Origin: a bacterium ADurb.Bin157
GTDB taxonomy: Bacteria > Muiribacteriota > Ozemobacteria > Ozemobacterales > Ozemobacteraceae
DNA: 34,670 nucleotides
Reading direction: 5' to 3'
Assembly (NCBI GenBank): GCA_002070375.1
Contig: MWDD01000025.1
Coordinates: 1 to 34,670, forward strand
Shown here: one piece after another, positions 24,448-32,779 of the stretch
How the letters are laid out: each line of letters opens with the position of its first letter
Position numbering within the stretch: the first letter of the stretch is position 1
Translations under genes and position numbers: made by a program
Notes under the pieces: model-generated
Database searches by the model: none
Seen by the model: only the letters and a program-made list of their open reading frames with translations
Told to the model about the DNA's origin: nothing

Positions 24448-25668
24448 TTATTGCACTGAAGATTTTGCCAAAGCGTTAATTCGCATAGCCGAATTTCTGA
24501 CCATATCGTTCTCGTCTTGCATCGCTTCAGATGAAATTTGAACTATACCTTGAATATTTAGCTTGGCCAAGGCTTCAAGTGCGTTTAAACGATTGAACCA
24601 TACATCGTTTTTTAAAAGTTTTCGTAAAGGAGCTTCGGCTTGCGCAAAACCTAAATCGCCTAAGGCATCGATTGAAAAGAACAACAAATCTTTGTTGTTT
24701 AATATTTCAAGAAGAGGGGTTAAAAAACTTTCATTTCTTAGTTGCCCCATAACTCTGATGAGGTTGATTTTTTCTTTTCTGCTCCCCGACTTAAGTTTCT
24801 CGATCAATAGTTTAGGGCTTTTATTTCCAATTTTTGAAAGGCTTTCAACTGCCGCACTCTGCACCTGCTGAGATGAATCGCTCAAAAAACTCAACAGAGG
24901 TTCTATGGCATTGGCATTGTCTGATGCCCCGTAGGCCGCTGCCAGATGTTTACGAAAAAACCACTCGGGGTTTTGGATATGCTTGTTTAATACTTTTACA
25001 GCCTCGTCTGTTCCTATTCTGCCTAAGGCGGCAAGGCAATAGATACCTCGCTCAAGAGGTTGGAATTCTAATTCAGAGCCGAAAAATGCTGCCAACTCCT
25101 TACTGTCTGTTTCGGCCAAAAACTTTAAAAGCCACATTTTACGGTCTTCATCGGCAGAATTGTAAGATTCTGTAAAAATCGGAATCAAATGCTTCTGCAA
25201 AGGAATAAGATATTTAATCGCTTTAGAAAGTTTAACTTCATCTTTAAATGTCAGATAAAATTTGGCAAGAATCGAGACCGATTCGTTATCAGTGTCGTCA
25301 TATAGCAAAGAAACAGCTTTTACAGCAGGCAAAACCAAGTCGGGGTGATTAGAATATATCCCTGCTTCAAGCGCTTTTATAGCTTTTGAATACTTTAATA
25401 TCCCTAATATTTCTGCAGATTCTATAAATAATTTTGGTTTGCTTATGCTTAAGTTGTCTGATAGATGTTTTGCACCGATTTCGCCCAAATAATCCGTAAA
25501 AAGCTTGGCGGTATATCTTTTGTCTACAACACTCCCATGCTCCAAAACGCGCGAAAGTATCTGCAGATTTTCTTCTTTTGGCGGATTTAAAAGAGGGAGC
25601 ATAACATTGAGAAATTCATTCTCCGGTTTGCTTAAAGCCGCTTCTAATGCCAATAAGAAATCGCTCAT
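24448..25668 (-). CDS. HEAT-repeat protein
   Basis: The 406-residue protein is built of repeated helical pairs over most of its length. Repeat examples are FLTPLLEILNNKDLLFFSIDAL, AEAPLRKLLKNDVWFNRLNA and AIEPLLSFLSDSSQQVQSAAVE. They resemble HEAT/PBS-lyase-like repeats and form a protein-binding solenoid. There is no signal peptide or membrane helix, so it is cytoplasmic. The partner is unknown. The ATG follows the previous stop by one base, without a clear ribosome site, suggesting coupling. It is the last gene of the alaS-ruvX run and sits just upstream of the pilB promoter. Confidence 0.8.
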   Translation of the reverse strand: MSDFLLALEAALSKPENEFLNVMLPLLNPPKEENLQILSRVLEHGSVVDKRYTAKLFTDYLGEIGAKHLSDNLSISKPKLFIESAEILGILKYSKAIKALEAGIYSNHPDLVLPAVKAVSLLYDDTDNESVSILAKFYLTFKDEVKLSKAIKYLIPLQKHLIPIFTESYNSADEDRKMWLLKFLAETDSKELAAFFGSELEFQPLERGIYCLAALGRIGTDEAVKVLNKHIQNPEWFFRKHLAAAYGASDNANAIEPLLSFLSDSSQQVQSAAVESLSKIGNKSPKLLIEKLKSGSRKEKINLIRVMGQLRNESFLTPLLEILNNKDLLFFSIDALGDLGFAQAEAPLRKLLKNDVWFNRLNALEALAKLNIQGIVQISSEAMQDENDMVRNSAMRINALAKSSVQ

Positions 25669-25669
25669 A

Positions 25670-26074
25670 TTAGTTTATTGTGCCCATGGGGCCTTTGTAT
25701 TCTTCTACAACAAAGTTTTCTCTTCCTACAACTTTTCCGTCTGCTTCAAATTCAAAAGCGTAATTGCCCGGTTTCGGGAAAATAAAGTTGTTTAAAATTA
25801 TCATAGACCTCGCCACAATGCCCGGTTGTCCTGAAATTTGCGCTGTGGGTCTGATGTTGGGTATATCGGTTCCTTCGGGGGGCAAAATGTTGACGGCTAT
25901 GTTTGCCTTGCCGACTAAGTCTTCCCATTCGATGAAAAGGCAAAGTTTGGGAAACCCGATCGGAAACTGCTGCGTGAGCAGTTTAGAGCCTAATACGCCC
26001 ATTAAACTTACTTTTCCGCCAATTTCCTGGCGTATGTCTTCACAAAACAATACATATTTGTACTTTAAACTCAT
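25670..26074 (-). CDS. Small conserved protein, DUF6941-like
   Basis: The 134-residue protein begins YVLFCEDIRQEIGGKVSLMG and continues as a beta-rich chain ending near GRENFVVEEYKG. The early CEDIRQE...GK.SL.G pattern matches what I recall of family DUF6941, whose function is unknown; a search should confirm this. It has no signal peptide or membrane helix. Predicted strands suggest an immunoglobulin-like fold. It lies four bases after ruvX, with an AGGA site ahead of the ATG, and couples into the HEAT-repeat gene. Confidence 0.65.
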   Translation of the reverse strand: MSLKYKYVLFCEDIRQEIGGKVSLMGVLGSKLLTQQFPIGFPKLCLFIEWEDLVGKANIAVNILPPEGTDIPNIRPTAQISGQPGIVARSMIILNNFIFPKPGNYAFEFEADGKVVGRENFVVEEYKGPMGTIN

Positions 26075-26078
26075 TTTT

Positions 26079-26504
26079 TTATTCCTGTTTTAACTTTTTA
26101 TTGCTTCGGTAATCAAGATAGCTTCGCAGAATTAACGAAGCCGCCACAGCATCAATTATTTTCTTTCGGTTCTCTCTGCGCATTCCTGAGTCAATTAAAG
26201 AGGTTTCGGCTATTTTGCTGGTAAACCTCTCGTCATAAAACTCAATGGGCAAAGAAACCCTTTTTTCGAGTTCGTTTTTGAAATATCTCGATCTTTGACA
26301 AGACTCGCCCTCGCTGCCGTCAAATGAAGTGGGCATGCCGATAACTATTCCTTCGACTTCTTCAATTTCTATCAGCTTAACCACTTCATCCACCGCTGTT
26401 TTTCCTGCCTTTATTACGGAATGGGGATTCGCCGCAATCTCTAAACGATCGCAAATTGCTGCTCCTATTCGCTTTTTACCTACATCGAGGGCAAGAATTT
26501 TCAT
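26079..26504 (-). CDS. ruvX: RuvX/YqgF-type Holliday junction resolvase-like protein
   Basis: The 141-residue protein has an RNase H-like fold with the probable metal ligands D7 (ALDVGKKRIG), E92 in FYDERFTS and D118 in IIDAVAAS. Length matches YqgF/RuvX, which acts in pre-16S rRNA 5' processing and has been proposed as a Holliday junction resolvase. It follows alaS with one base between, an order also seen in Firmicutes (alaS near yrrK). No clear ribosome site is visible, so it is probably coupled to alaS. Confidence 0.93.
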   Translation of the reverse strand: MKILALDVGKKRIGAAICDRLEIAANPHSVIKAGKTAVDEVVKLIEIEEVEGIVIGMPTSFDGSEGESCQRSRYFKNELEKRVSLPIEFYDERFTSKIAETSLIDSGMRRENRKKIIDAVAASLILRSYLDYRSNKKLKQE

Positions 26505-26505
26505 G

Positions 26506-29094
26506 TTACGATAACGCTTTTGTTACAAGTTGTTCGCCTAAGCTCAGAGCTTCATCAACTTTGTCGGCATCTTTGCCGCCTGCGCTGGCCATGTCGGGTC
26601 TTCCACCGCCGTTTCCGCCGGCCGCCTGAGCTATGTCTTTGATAAGTTTGCCCGCATGAATGCCTTTTTTAACCAGGTCTTGCGATACTTTTAATACGAA
26701 ATTGGCTTTGTCGCCCCCGGCACCTAATAATACGACTATGTTAGAGCCCGCATTGCCGACAAGTTCGTCTGCCATTTCTTTCATTTCGTCTACGGTCAAC
26801 CCTTCGGTTCTCGCGTGTATTACAGAAGAGCCATTTACAAGCTTCGCGCTGTTTTTAATGCTTTGTATTCTGCCTTTTGCATCGCTCTTGCGCATTTTTT
26901 CAAGCTCTTTGCGTAATTCTCTTGATTCTGTGCTGAGCTTTTCAATTTTTTGCAAAATGCTTTTGTTGTCGCAGTCTAGGGTTTTGGCTATTTCTCGTTC
27001 GAAATTACGCATGTTGTGCAAAGTTTCAATTGCAGAATGCCCGGTAACACCTTCAATTCTGCGTATGCCTGCAGCCACAGATGATTCATACAGAATGCTG
27101 AATAGCCCTATCTCTGCGGAATTGCCTATGTGGGTGCCTCCGCATAGTTCTTTAGAATAATTGCCTACACTTATTATTCTCACGGTATCACCGTATTTCT
27201 CTCCGAAAAGGGCCATGGCGCCTGAATCAACAGCGTCTTTGTAAGCTTTAACGTCTGTGTGAACTTTATGAGCTTCTAATATTTGCTCGTTTACACGATT
27301 TTCGATTTTTTGAAGATCTTCGTGGCTTACACTCTCGAAGTGAGTAAAGTCAAAGCGGAAACGTTCGGGTGAAACCAAAGAGCCTGCCTGTTTTACGTGG
27401 TCTCCGAGCACCTCTTGTAATGCTTTGTGCAAAAGGTGGGTGGCTGTGTGGTTGCGCATGGTGGCGCGTCTTGTCTTTTTGTCGACAAGCATCTCAACTG
27501 TGCTGCCCTTAGTAAACTTTTCACAGGTCTTCCAGCTGCCGATGTGCATGATCACATTTTCGTTCTTTTCAGTCGTTTTAACTTCAAAAATCGCATTGTT
27601 ATGAGTTATTACCCCTTTATCGCCGGTTTGGCCTCCTGATTCGCCGTAAAACGGCGTCTTGTCGGTAATGACCATAACAGAGTCTTCGGTCTCTAATACA
27701 TTTAATACTGTGCCTCTATCGTTAAGAGTGTCATAACCTGTAAATACAGTTTCGGGATAATCAGCCGGATTAACGGCTTTAAAGTTTACGAATGCCGAAA
27801 CAACATTTGCCCGACCTCTTTCACGTTGCTTTTCGAGTTCAGAGTTAAATGCCTCTTCGTCTACGAGGATATTTTGTTCTTGACAAATTTCGCGGGTTAA
27901 ATCTAATGGGAACCCGTAAGTGTCATGCAGCAAAAAGGCTTTTGTCCCCGAAAGCGTGTCGGTGCCGACAGCTTTTAGCTCGGCAATACAGTTGTTGAGC
28001 ATGTCATTGCCCGTTCGCAAAGTTTGTAAAAATCTTTCTTCTTCGCTCTTAATTATTCTGATGATATGCTCTGAATTTGCACCGACTTCAGGGTAATAGC
28101 TCATGACTTCCGCAACGGTTGGTACAATTTTATGCAAAAATGGTTTTTCTTGCCCAAGATAGCTGTAACCAAACCTCGCCGCGCGTCTTAAAATTTTTCT
28201 CAAAACATAGCCGCGACCTTCATTGCCCGGTAAAGCTCCGTCGGCCAATGCGAACGATAAGGCGCGCGCATGGTCCGATACTACTTTAATTGCGGTTCTT
28301 ATAATTGCAGACTCATTGAATTTATGACCTGTCAAGGTTTCTACTTTGTTTACAATTTGTGAAAAAACGTCGTTTTCAAAATTGTCTTTTTTACCTTGTA
28401 GAATTGAAGCCAATCTTTCAAGACCCATTCCCGTGTCGATGTTTTTTCTTTCAAGAGGGGTTAGGGTGCCGTCTTCGGCGCGGTCATACTGAGTGAATAC
28501 CAGATTCCAAAACTCTAAAAACCTTGGGCAGTCACATCCCGGGCCGCAATTTGGGTCTTTGCATCCGACTTCGGGGCCTTGATCTATGTATATTTCTGAA
28601 CAGGGGCCTGACGGGCCGACTCCGATGGTCCAAAAATTGTCTTTGTCGCCTAACTTAACTAGATGGTCTAAGGCAACACCCATGTCATTGTGCCAAATGT
28701 TCAATGCTTCTTCATCGCTGTGATGAACACTTATGTATAGCTTATCAACGGGCATGTTCAGATCTTTGGTGATGAACTCCCACGCCATGGCGATAGCTTC
28801 TTTTTTGAAATAATCACCAAAGCTGAAATTGCCCAGCATTTCAAAAAAAGTGTGATGACGCGCCGTATAACCGACGTTTTCAATGTCTGTAGTTCTAAAA
28901 CATTTTTGACAAGACGAAGCACGGCTGATATCTCTTTTTAACCCCAGGAAATAAGGTTTAAACGGTGCCATACCCGCGCTTATAAACAGCAGGGTGGGGT
29001 CGTCTTGAGGAATAATCGGTGCTGATTTTTCAATCTTGTGCTCGTGGCGAGCGAAAAAATCAAGAAATTTTTGTCTGATTTCGGCGGTTTTCAC
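26506..29094 (-). CDS. alaS: Alanyl-tRNA synthetase
   Basis: The 862-residue protein has the full AlaRS set. The class II core includes RHHTFFEMLGNFSFGDYF (about 79-96) and the aminoacylation region with GMGLERL. The editing domain carries the zinc motif HTATH (549-553) and CGGTH (651-655). The C-terminal DHHA1/C-Ala-type domain ends with AAGGNGGGRPDMASAGG. It charges tRNA-Ala and clears mischarged serine or glycine. A zinc-binding-like Cys cluster (CKDPNCGPGCDCP, about 178-190) sits in the catalytic part. The start is GTG with an AAGGAG site. It follows two prepilin genes at 27 bases, so it may be read together with them. Confidence 0.97.
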   Translation of the reverse strand: MKTAEIRQKFLDFFARHEHKIEKSAPIIPQDDPTLLFISAGMAPFKPYFLGLKRDISRASSCQKCFRTTDIENVGYTARHHTFFEMLGNFSFGDYFKKEAIAMAWEFITKDLNMPVDKLYISVHHSDEEALNIWHNDMGVALDHLVKLGDKDNFWTIGVGPSGPCSEIYIDQGPEVGCKDPNCGPGCDCPRFLEFWNLVFTQYDRAEDGTLTPLERKNIDTGMGLERLASILQGKKDNFENDVFSQIVNKVETLTGHKFNESAIIRTAIKVVSDHARALSFALADGALPGNEGRGYVLRKILRRAARFGYSYLGQEKPFLHKIVPTVAEVMSYYPEVGANSEHIIRIIKSEEERFLQTLRTGNDMLNNCIAELKAVGTDTLSGTKAFLLHDTYGFPLDLTREICQEQNILVDEEAFNSELEKQRERGRANVVSAFVNFKAVNPADYPETVFTGYDTLNDRGTVLNVLETEDSVMVITDKTPFYGESGGQTGDKGVITHNNAIFEVKTTEKNENVIMHIGSWKTCEKFTKGSTVEMLVDKKTRRATMRNHTATHLLHKALQEVLGDHVKQAGSLVSPERFRFDFTHFESVSHEDLQKIENRVNEQILEAHKVHTDVKAYKDAVDSGAMALFGEKYGDTVRIISVGNYSKELCGGTHIGNSAEIGLFSILYESSVAAGIRRIEGVTGHSAIETLHNMRNFEREIAKTLDCDNKSILQKIEKLSTESRELRKELEKMRKSDAKGRIQSIKNSAKLVNGSSVIHARTEGLTVDEMKEMADELVGNAGSNIVVLLGAGGDKANFVLKVSQDLVKKGIHAGKLIKDIAQAAGGNGGGRPDMASAGGKDADKVDEALSLGEQLVTKALS

Positions 29095-29121
29095 TTGAAA
29101 GGACTCCTTCGAATAACCTTA

Positions 29122-29826
29122 TTATTCGTATTTGGCATTTAAAATTCTCGGATATATACGAGTTATAAATTTTCTTTGTTTCACCGGCTTATTGTCTTTG
29201 TCAAACAACTCATGCATTGAAAGCTGAACTTCTATGCCTTTTATGTCTTCCAATTTTCTTAAGCCGTCAGAAACAGGATTAGATGGATTGTAATAGTGTT
29301 TTGTTAAATATGCAACATAGTTTGATTCGGATTCTGTTTTTTCTCTGCTTCTGAATATTGTGCCGTCTGTTCCCCAGACTTTAAGATAGTCCATCTGTTT
29401 GGTTATCAGTGCCTTTTTGACACCGCCCTCTTCTTGCCTGTATACAATCTTAGCGCGTCCAATGTCTTGGTGATATTCGGGCCCTTCATACGAATATGTT
29501 ACTTTTCGCAGTGTTTTTCCGTCTCTTGAGGGTACCAACATTGTAATCTTGTGCAATAAAGCATATCTTTCGTTAAATAAGTATTCTGAAAAAATAGTGT
29601 CCAGTTCAACAACTTCGACCATTTCTCTGATGTCGCGTTCGATATTCATCAAAAAACTTCTTGCTTCGTGAAGTGTGTCTAACGATTGTCTTTGGCGTTC
29701 CATGCTTAAAAAAGTTCGATTTAACATCGTGTAACCCACAAATAAAACAATCGAAAAAATCGCCAGAGCTATCATCATTTCAACGAGTGTAAAAGCTTTT
29801 TTTAGGTTGATTTTAAGTTTTTGCAT
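29122..29826 (-). CDS. PilW/GspJ-like minor prepilin
   Basis: The 234-residue protein has a type IV prepilin N-terminus, KKAFTLVEMMIALAIF, with glutamate at +5. Alanine at -1 replaces the usual glycine, which is unusual. A long hydrophobic helix and a sheet-rich C-terminal domain follow. The PilW/GspJ-like size and its place after a PilV/GspI-like gene suggest a minor pilin that helps start fibre assembly. It lies two bases after that gene and 27 bases before alaS. The exact subfamily cannot be decided. Confidence 0.8.
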   Translation of the reverse strand: MQKLKINLKKAFTLVEMMIALAIFSIVLFVGYTMLNRTFLSMERQRQSLDTLHEARSFLMNIERDIREMVEVVELDTIFSEYLFNERYALLHKITMLVPSRDGKTLRKVTYSYEGPEYHQDIGRAKIVYRQEEGGVKKALITKQMDYLKVWGTDGTIFRSREKTESESNYVAYLTKHYYNPSNPVSDGLRKLEDIKGIEVQLSMHELFDKDNKPVKQRKFITRIYPRILNAKYE

Positions 29827-29828
29827 TA

Positions 29829-30380
29829 TCAGCCCCCTATTGTTGCCGAAAACGACGCGTTCATACCGGATCCAAGTGTTTCATCGCCTAAGATTGTCGC
29901 CAGTTCAAAGTTTTTTACTTGGTCTTTTTGTCCGCTGACTCTTTCGGTAAACAGTACGTTTACGCGTATTCTGATTCGTCTTTTTTGCAACTCGAAGTCG
30001 GGTCTTGAGGCATCAGGGTTAACATTTGGGTAAAAAGCCAGACGTGCTTCTCTTGTGTAATCTACTCCGGGAGTGTTCCAGTTGGCATTTTTCTCTGTGA
30101 CTAACAGCACTTCTCGGAAGGGGCCGTCTGTGACGCTTCCCGCATCAAGCTCAATGAGCTTTCTGAGGTCGCTGAACTGTCTGCTTTTTAATTCTTCAAT
30201 TTTTTGCAAAGCTAAGTTGCAGGCCACGACTTCGTTAATGCTTTTATAAGTAATCTTTTCGTTTATTCCGAAAAGCAGGATTATCGGCAGCATTATAAGC
30301 GAGGCGACTGAGAGCGCCACAAGTATTTCTACAAGAGTTATGCCGTATTTATTTTTAGAGCTGAAAGAAAATCTTTTCAA
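29829..30380 (-). CDS. PilV/GspI-like minor prepilin
   Basis: With a TTG start at 30380 the protein has 183 residues. The leader is short and basic (about 13 residues), followed by GITLVEILVAL with G at -1, E at +5 and isoleucine at +1. A GGAAGGAG site lies about 10 bases upstream. The same frame extends to 30512, but that would put about 44 extra residues with a second hydrophobic segment before the pilin motif. It would also overlap the divergent gene at 30451. The short start is therefore preferred. It is the first gene of the run that continues through alaS to the HEAT-repeat gene. Confidence 0.75.
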   Translation of the reverse strand: MKRFSFSSKNKYGITLVEILVALSVASLIMLPIILLFGINEKITYKSINEVVACNLALQKIEELKSRQFSDLRKLIELDAGSVTDGPFREVLLVTEKNANWNTPGVDYTREARLAFYPNVNPDASRPDFELQKRRIRIRVNVLFTERVSGQKDQVKNFELATILGDETLGSGMNASFSATIGG

Positions 30381-30450
30381 GGAATGTAAACTCCTTCCCG
30401 TTATTTGTCGATAGACGTTAAGAATTAAACAGAACATTGAGGTCAAGCAA

Positions 30451-30933
30451 ATGAAACTTAACAACAAACATACCGGTCTTATAGTCGCCTCTCTTATTGC
30501 ATTGTCATTCAACAGCCATTTTGCTCAGGCAGCCAAAAAAACCGTTGATGCTGTCAAACCTGCTACCGCATACGCCTTTAAGAAGGTGGGAAGTGAATAT
30601 GTTCAGCTCCCTCAGGTTGAGGCAGCAGATATAGTTGTGAAAAAAACTGCAGTTAAAGTAGACAGAAACAACGTCTACATTGGCGGATACATTGTTAACA
30701 CAACCGATAAGCCCATTAAACATGTAAGAATTTTCCCCACTTTTGCCGACAGCAGCCTGAATGTTGCTCATCTCGTTGAACAACTTAATCACGACGAACT
30801 GAATATCGAGCCTAAAGAAACCCGCCGATTTGTAATCATGAGACCCGCTTCAAAGGTTGCACCTTTGTTGGCCCATAACTTGCCGTTAGATGAAAATTGC
30901 ATCCTCAACTGTCTTAAGGTTGGAGAGAACTGA
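30451..30933 (+). CDS. Secreted protein with FxLYD-like domain, function unknown
   Basis: The 160-residue protein has a signal peptide (about 1-27, ending FAQA then AKK). A beta-sandwich-like domain follows at about 60-140 (NNVYIGGYIVNTTDKPIKHV, then LNIEPKETRRFVIMRP). The pattern of a novel-strand, N-T-x-x-x-P-I-x-x-V and a later E-T-x-x-F resembles FxLYD-type extracellular domains. The C-terminus has a Cys pair (C-I-L-N-C). It would be periplasmic or secreted. An intrinsic terminator for it lies inside the next, oppositely read gene. It is divergent from the prepilin run; its role is unknown. Confidence 0.75.
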   Translation: MKLNNKHTGLIVASLIALSFNSHFAQAAKKTVDAVKPATAYAFKKVGSEYVQLPQVEAADIVVKKTAVKVDRNNVYIGGYIVNTTDKPIKHVRIFPTFADSSLNVAHLVEQLNHDELNIEPKETRRFVIMRPASKVAPLLAHNLPLDENCILNCLKVGEN

Positions 30934-30936
30934 CAC

Positions 30937-31701
30937 TTAACGACTTGATTTCGCGTTCATTTGCTCGACATTTCTTATAGCGTTATCCCAATCAGGCCCC
31001 TGAGTTTCGGGGGCCTGTTTTTTCATTAATTTAAAGGCATTTATATAGGCATCTTTAGCTTTGTCTTGCATTTGTTTCTTTTCGTATGTTTTTGCCAGTT
31101 GGGTATAAGCAAATACCAATGCTTCTAAATCTTGGCTTTCGGCGCCTTTAGACAGTAATTTTTCTTCTAACAATCTTTCGAGGCGCATTATGCCGAGCAA
31201 GTCAGAGTCTTCGAGTGACATGACCGCTTCTTTAAGCTGTGAAGAAGTGCCGGTTTCATATTTTTTGCGCTTTTCATCTTGTTCGCGCATTCTTCGGTCA
31301 GCTTGCTCTCTGATCGCTTCGTATTTGCTGATAGCCATTAAACGCCGTTCTTCCCTGAAGTCTTTGGCTGCAAGTTTCTTGCTTAAAACCTCTGAAGATT
31401 CGGCTTTAATGCCCATTCTTTCGAGTTTCTCTTGTTGAATTTGCGATAAATCTTTGGTTTTTCCCGATTCGAAATATTTGGAATTAAGTGAAAACCCTTT
31501 GCCCGAAGAACCGGCAGGGCCCGCCGTCGGATCAATTTTTTTGCCGAACCCCGATTTGTGGAAGAAAAACAAGACTGTCAGAACAACTATAATTGATGCT
31601 GCAACCATTATGTTGGGGTTTTTCCATAAGGGCGCGGTCTTTTCTTTTTTTTCGGTCGTTTTCTTTTTAAACGTTGGTGTTGGATATAGAGGACTGACCA
31701 T
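30937..31701 (-). CDS. Single-pass membrane protein with coiled-coil and TPR-like C-terminus
   Basis: I do not recognise a named family. The 254-residue protein has a basic cytoplasmic segment (about 1-28) and one membrane helix (about 31-50, IMVAASIIVVLTVLFFF). A flexible Gly/Ser region, a charged coiled coil (about 80-145) and a TPR-like helical end (about 170-245, LVFAYTQLAKTYEKKQ, AKDAYINAFKLMKK) follow. Such proteins often scaffold assemblies at the inner membrane. It has its own strong promoter, divergent from the minor-pilin operon. A role with that operon is only suggested by position. Confidence 0.7.
   Translation of the reverse strand: MVSPLYPTPTFKKKTTEKKEKTAPLWKNPNIMVAASIIVVLTVLFFFHKSGFGKKIDPTAGPAGSSGKGFSLNSKYFESGKTKDLSQIQQEKLERMGIKAESSEVLSKKLAAKDFREERRLMAISKYEAIREQADRRMREQDEKRKKYETGTSSQLKEAVMSLEDSDLLGIMRLERLLEEKLLSKGAESQDLEALVFAYTQLAKTYEKKQMQDKAKDAYINAFKLMKKQAPETQGPDWDNAIRNVEQMNAKSSR
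30993..31023 (+). terminator. Intrinsic terminator inside the opposing gene
   Basis: CAGGCCCC and GGGGCCTG pair around a nine-base loop, and six T follow directly. This would end plus-strand transcription of the secreted protein gene 60 bases past its stop. The element lies within the 3' coding part of the minus-strand gene 30937-31701. Confidence 0.8.
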
Positions 31702-31738
31702 TGGCTCTTTCCTTTATACTGACTTTAATATTGTAAAA

Positions 31739-31767
31739 ATTATAACACGCTCCGCTTTCTTGGGCAA
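31739..31767 (-). promoter_or_regulatory. Promoter for the membrane-anchored TPR-like gene
   Basis: On the minus strand TTGCCC (31767-31762) and a perfect TATAAT (31744-31739) are spaced 17 bases apart. A TGT just before the -10 gives an extended -10. An AGGAAAG ribosome site follows. Confidence 0.7.
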
Positions 31768-31787
31768 TAAAAAATACAATCTATTTG

Positions 31788-31816
31788 TTGATTGCTTATT
31801 GTTGTGGTGGTATAAT
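31788..31816 (+). promoter_or_regulatory. Promoter for the minor-pilin operon
   Basis: TTGATT (31788-31793) and a perfect TATAAT (31811-31816) are spaced 17 bases apart, with TGG before the -10 (extended -10). It drives the plus-strand minor-pilin genes. It lies back to back with the divergent promoter, with 20 bases between the two -35 boxes. Confidence 0.75.
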
Positions 31817-31866
31817 TGTCTTGTGGGGGAATATTATATCAGATAATGCAACGGAGGATAAACAAA

Positions 31867-32370
31867 ATGGGAAAGCCTATATTAGGTGTAACCCTGGTTG
31901 AATTGTTGCTAGTTGTCGCTTTAATGGCTGTAATCGCACCGATAACATACCCTTTGGCATTGCAAATGCTTACTGAGACAAATGATCAACCGGTTGCGAA
32001 TTTGGTAAGAGAATCTGTTTCGCACGCTAATTCTATGGGCCTGATCGGTCGAGACAAAGAATCTCAGTTGTCATTTGAATCGGGGAAATCTTCATTTTCT
32101 AGAGCGGATAAAGCGGTTTCCTTGCCTGATGGTTACGAAATAGGCGACATTTATTTAGACGGTGAAAAAGAATCTGCGGCAGACATTAAGTTCAAGCTCA
32201 GCGGTAAAATTGTGGCTAACAACACCGAAATAGACAAACTTGTGGTAGAAGTTAAACGTGGCGGAACAGTGTTAGAATCGGTTGAGGCCGCCGGCAGATC
32301 GGTAACTGATGAAAGCTGGAAGAACGACCCGAGCAGTTTGTCTTCGAGCACAAGGTGTCGTTTTTTATGA
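31867..32370 (+). CDS. Minor prepilin (GspH/PilE-like)
   Basis: The 167-residue protein has a short leader and the prepilin signature GVTLVELLLVVALMAVI (G at -1, V at +1, E at +5). A polar globular domain follows. The ATG at 31867 has GGAGG nine bases upstream; an upstream in-frame ATG gives a non-pilin leader and was rejected. It is the first gene of a plus-strand run of four pilus-like genes. Its subfamily is uncertain. Confidence 0.8.
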   Translation: MGKPILGVTLVELLLVVALMAVIAPITYPLALQMLTETNDQPVANLVRESVSHANSMGLIGRDKESQLSFESGKSSFSRADKAVSLPDGYEIGDIYLDGEKESAADIKFKLSGKIVANNTEIDKLVVEVKRGGTVLESVEAAGRSVTDESWKNDPSSLSSSTRCRFL

Positions 32371-32753
32371 TATCAAAGCATTCAGGCGTAACATTAATGG
32401 AGCTTTTGGTAGCTATTCCGATATTTGCTTTTGTGGCCTTGGGCGCGGCTTACATGCTTTCTTCTTCTTCAGTTGCTTCGGTTGTAAATCGTGACTTATT
32501 AAAATGTCAAATTGCGGTAAACAACCTGATTACTTATATTGAAGCAAAAGGAGTTGCAAAAGACGCTGACGGTGTGATTTCGGGGTGTGACCCGTCAGGA
32601 GTTTTAGGCTCAGATGTGCGTCCCGACGATTCGCCGGATTTTAAGGCTACAATAACTTATGTCAGCGCCGAAGAAGTTCATGCGGTTACTGTGACTAAAG
32701 GCGATGTTTCGGCAAGTGTGAAGACTTATTTTTTGCCAACTTACTTTAAATAA
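32367..32753 (+). CDS. Minor prepilin
   Basis: The 128-residue protein starts with MISKHSGVTLMELLVAIPIF, a short leader with G at -1, V at +1 and E at +5. A small polar C-terminal domain of about 90 residues follows. The start overlaps the previous stop by ATGA, so the two are coupled. Its size suggests a minor pilin or pseudopilin. No subfamily could be assigned. Confidence 0.78.
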   Translation: MISKHSGVTLMELLVAIPIFAFVALGAAYMLSSSSVASVVNRDLLKCQIAVNNLITYIEAKGVAKDADGVISGCDPSGVLGSDVRPDDSPDFKATITYVSAEEVHAVTVTKGDVSASVKTYFLPTYFK

Positions 32754-32779
32754 AATATTACGCAAAAGGGATTATAAAT

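Noticed and set aside
30381..30512. A longer N-terminus for the PilV-like gene
   Set aside because: It would put about 44 residues with an extra hydrophobic segment before the prepilin site and overlap the divergent gene. A ribosome site supports the TTG at 30380.
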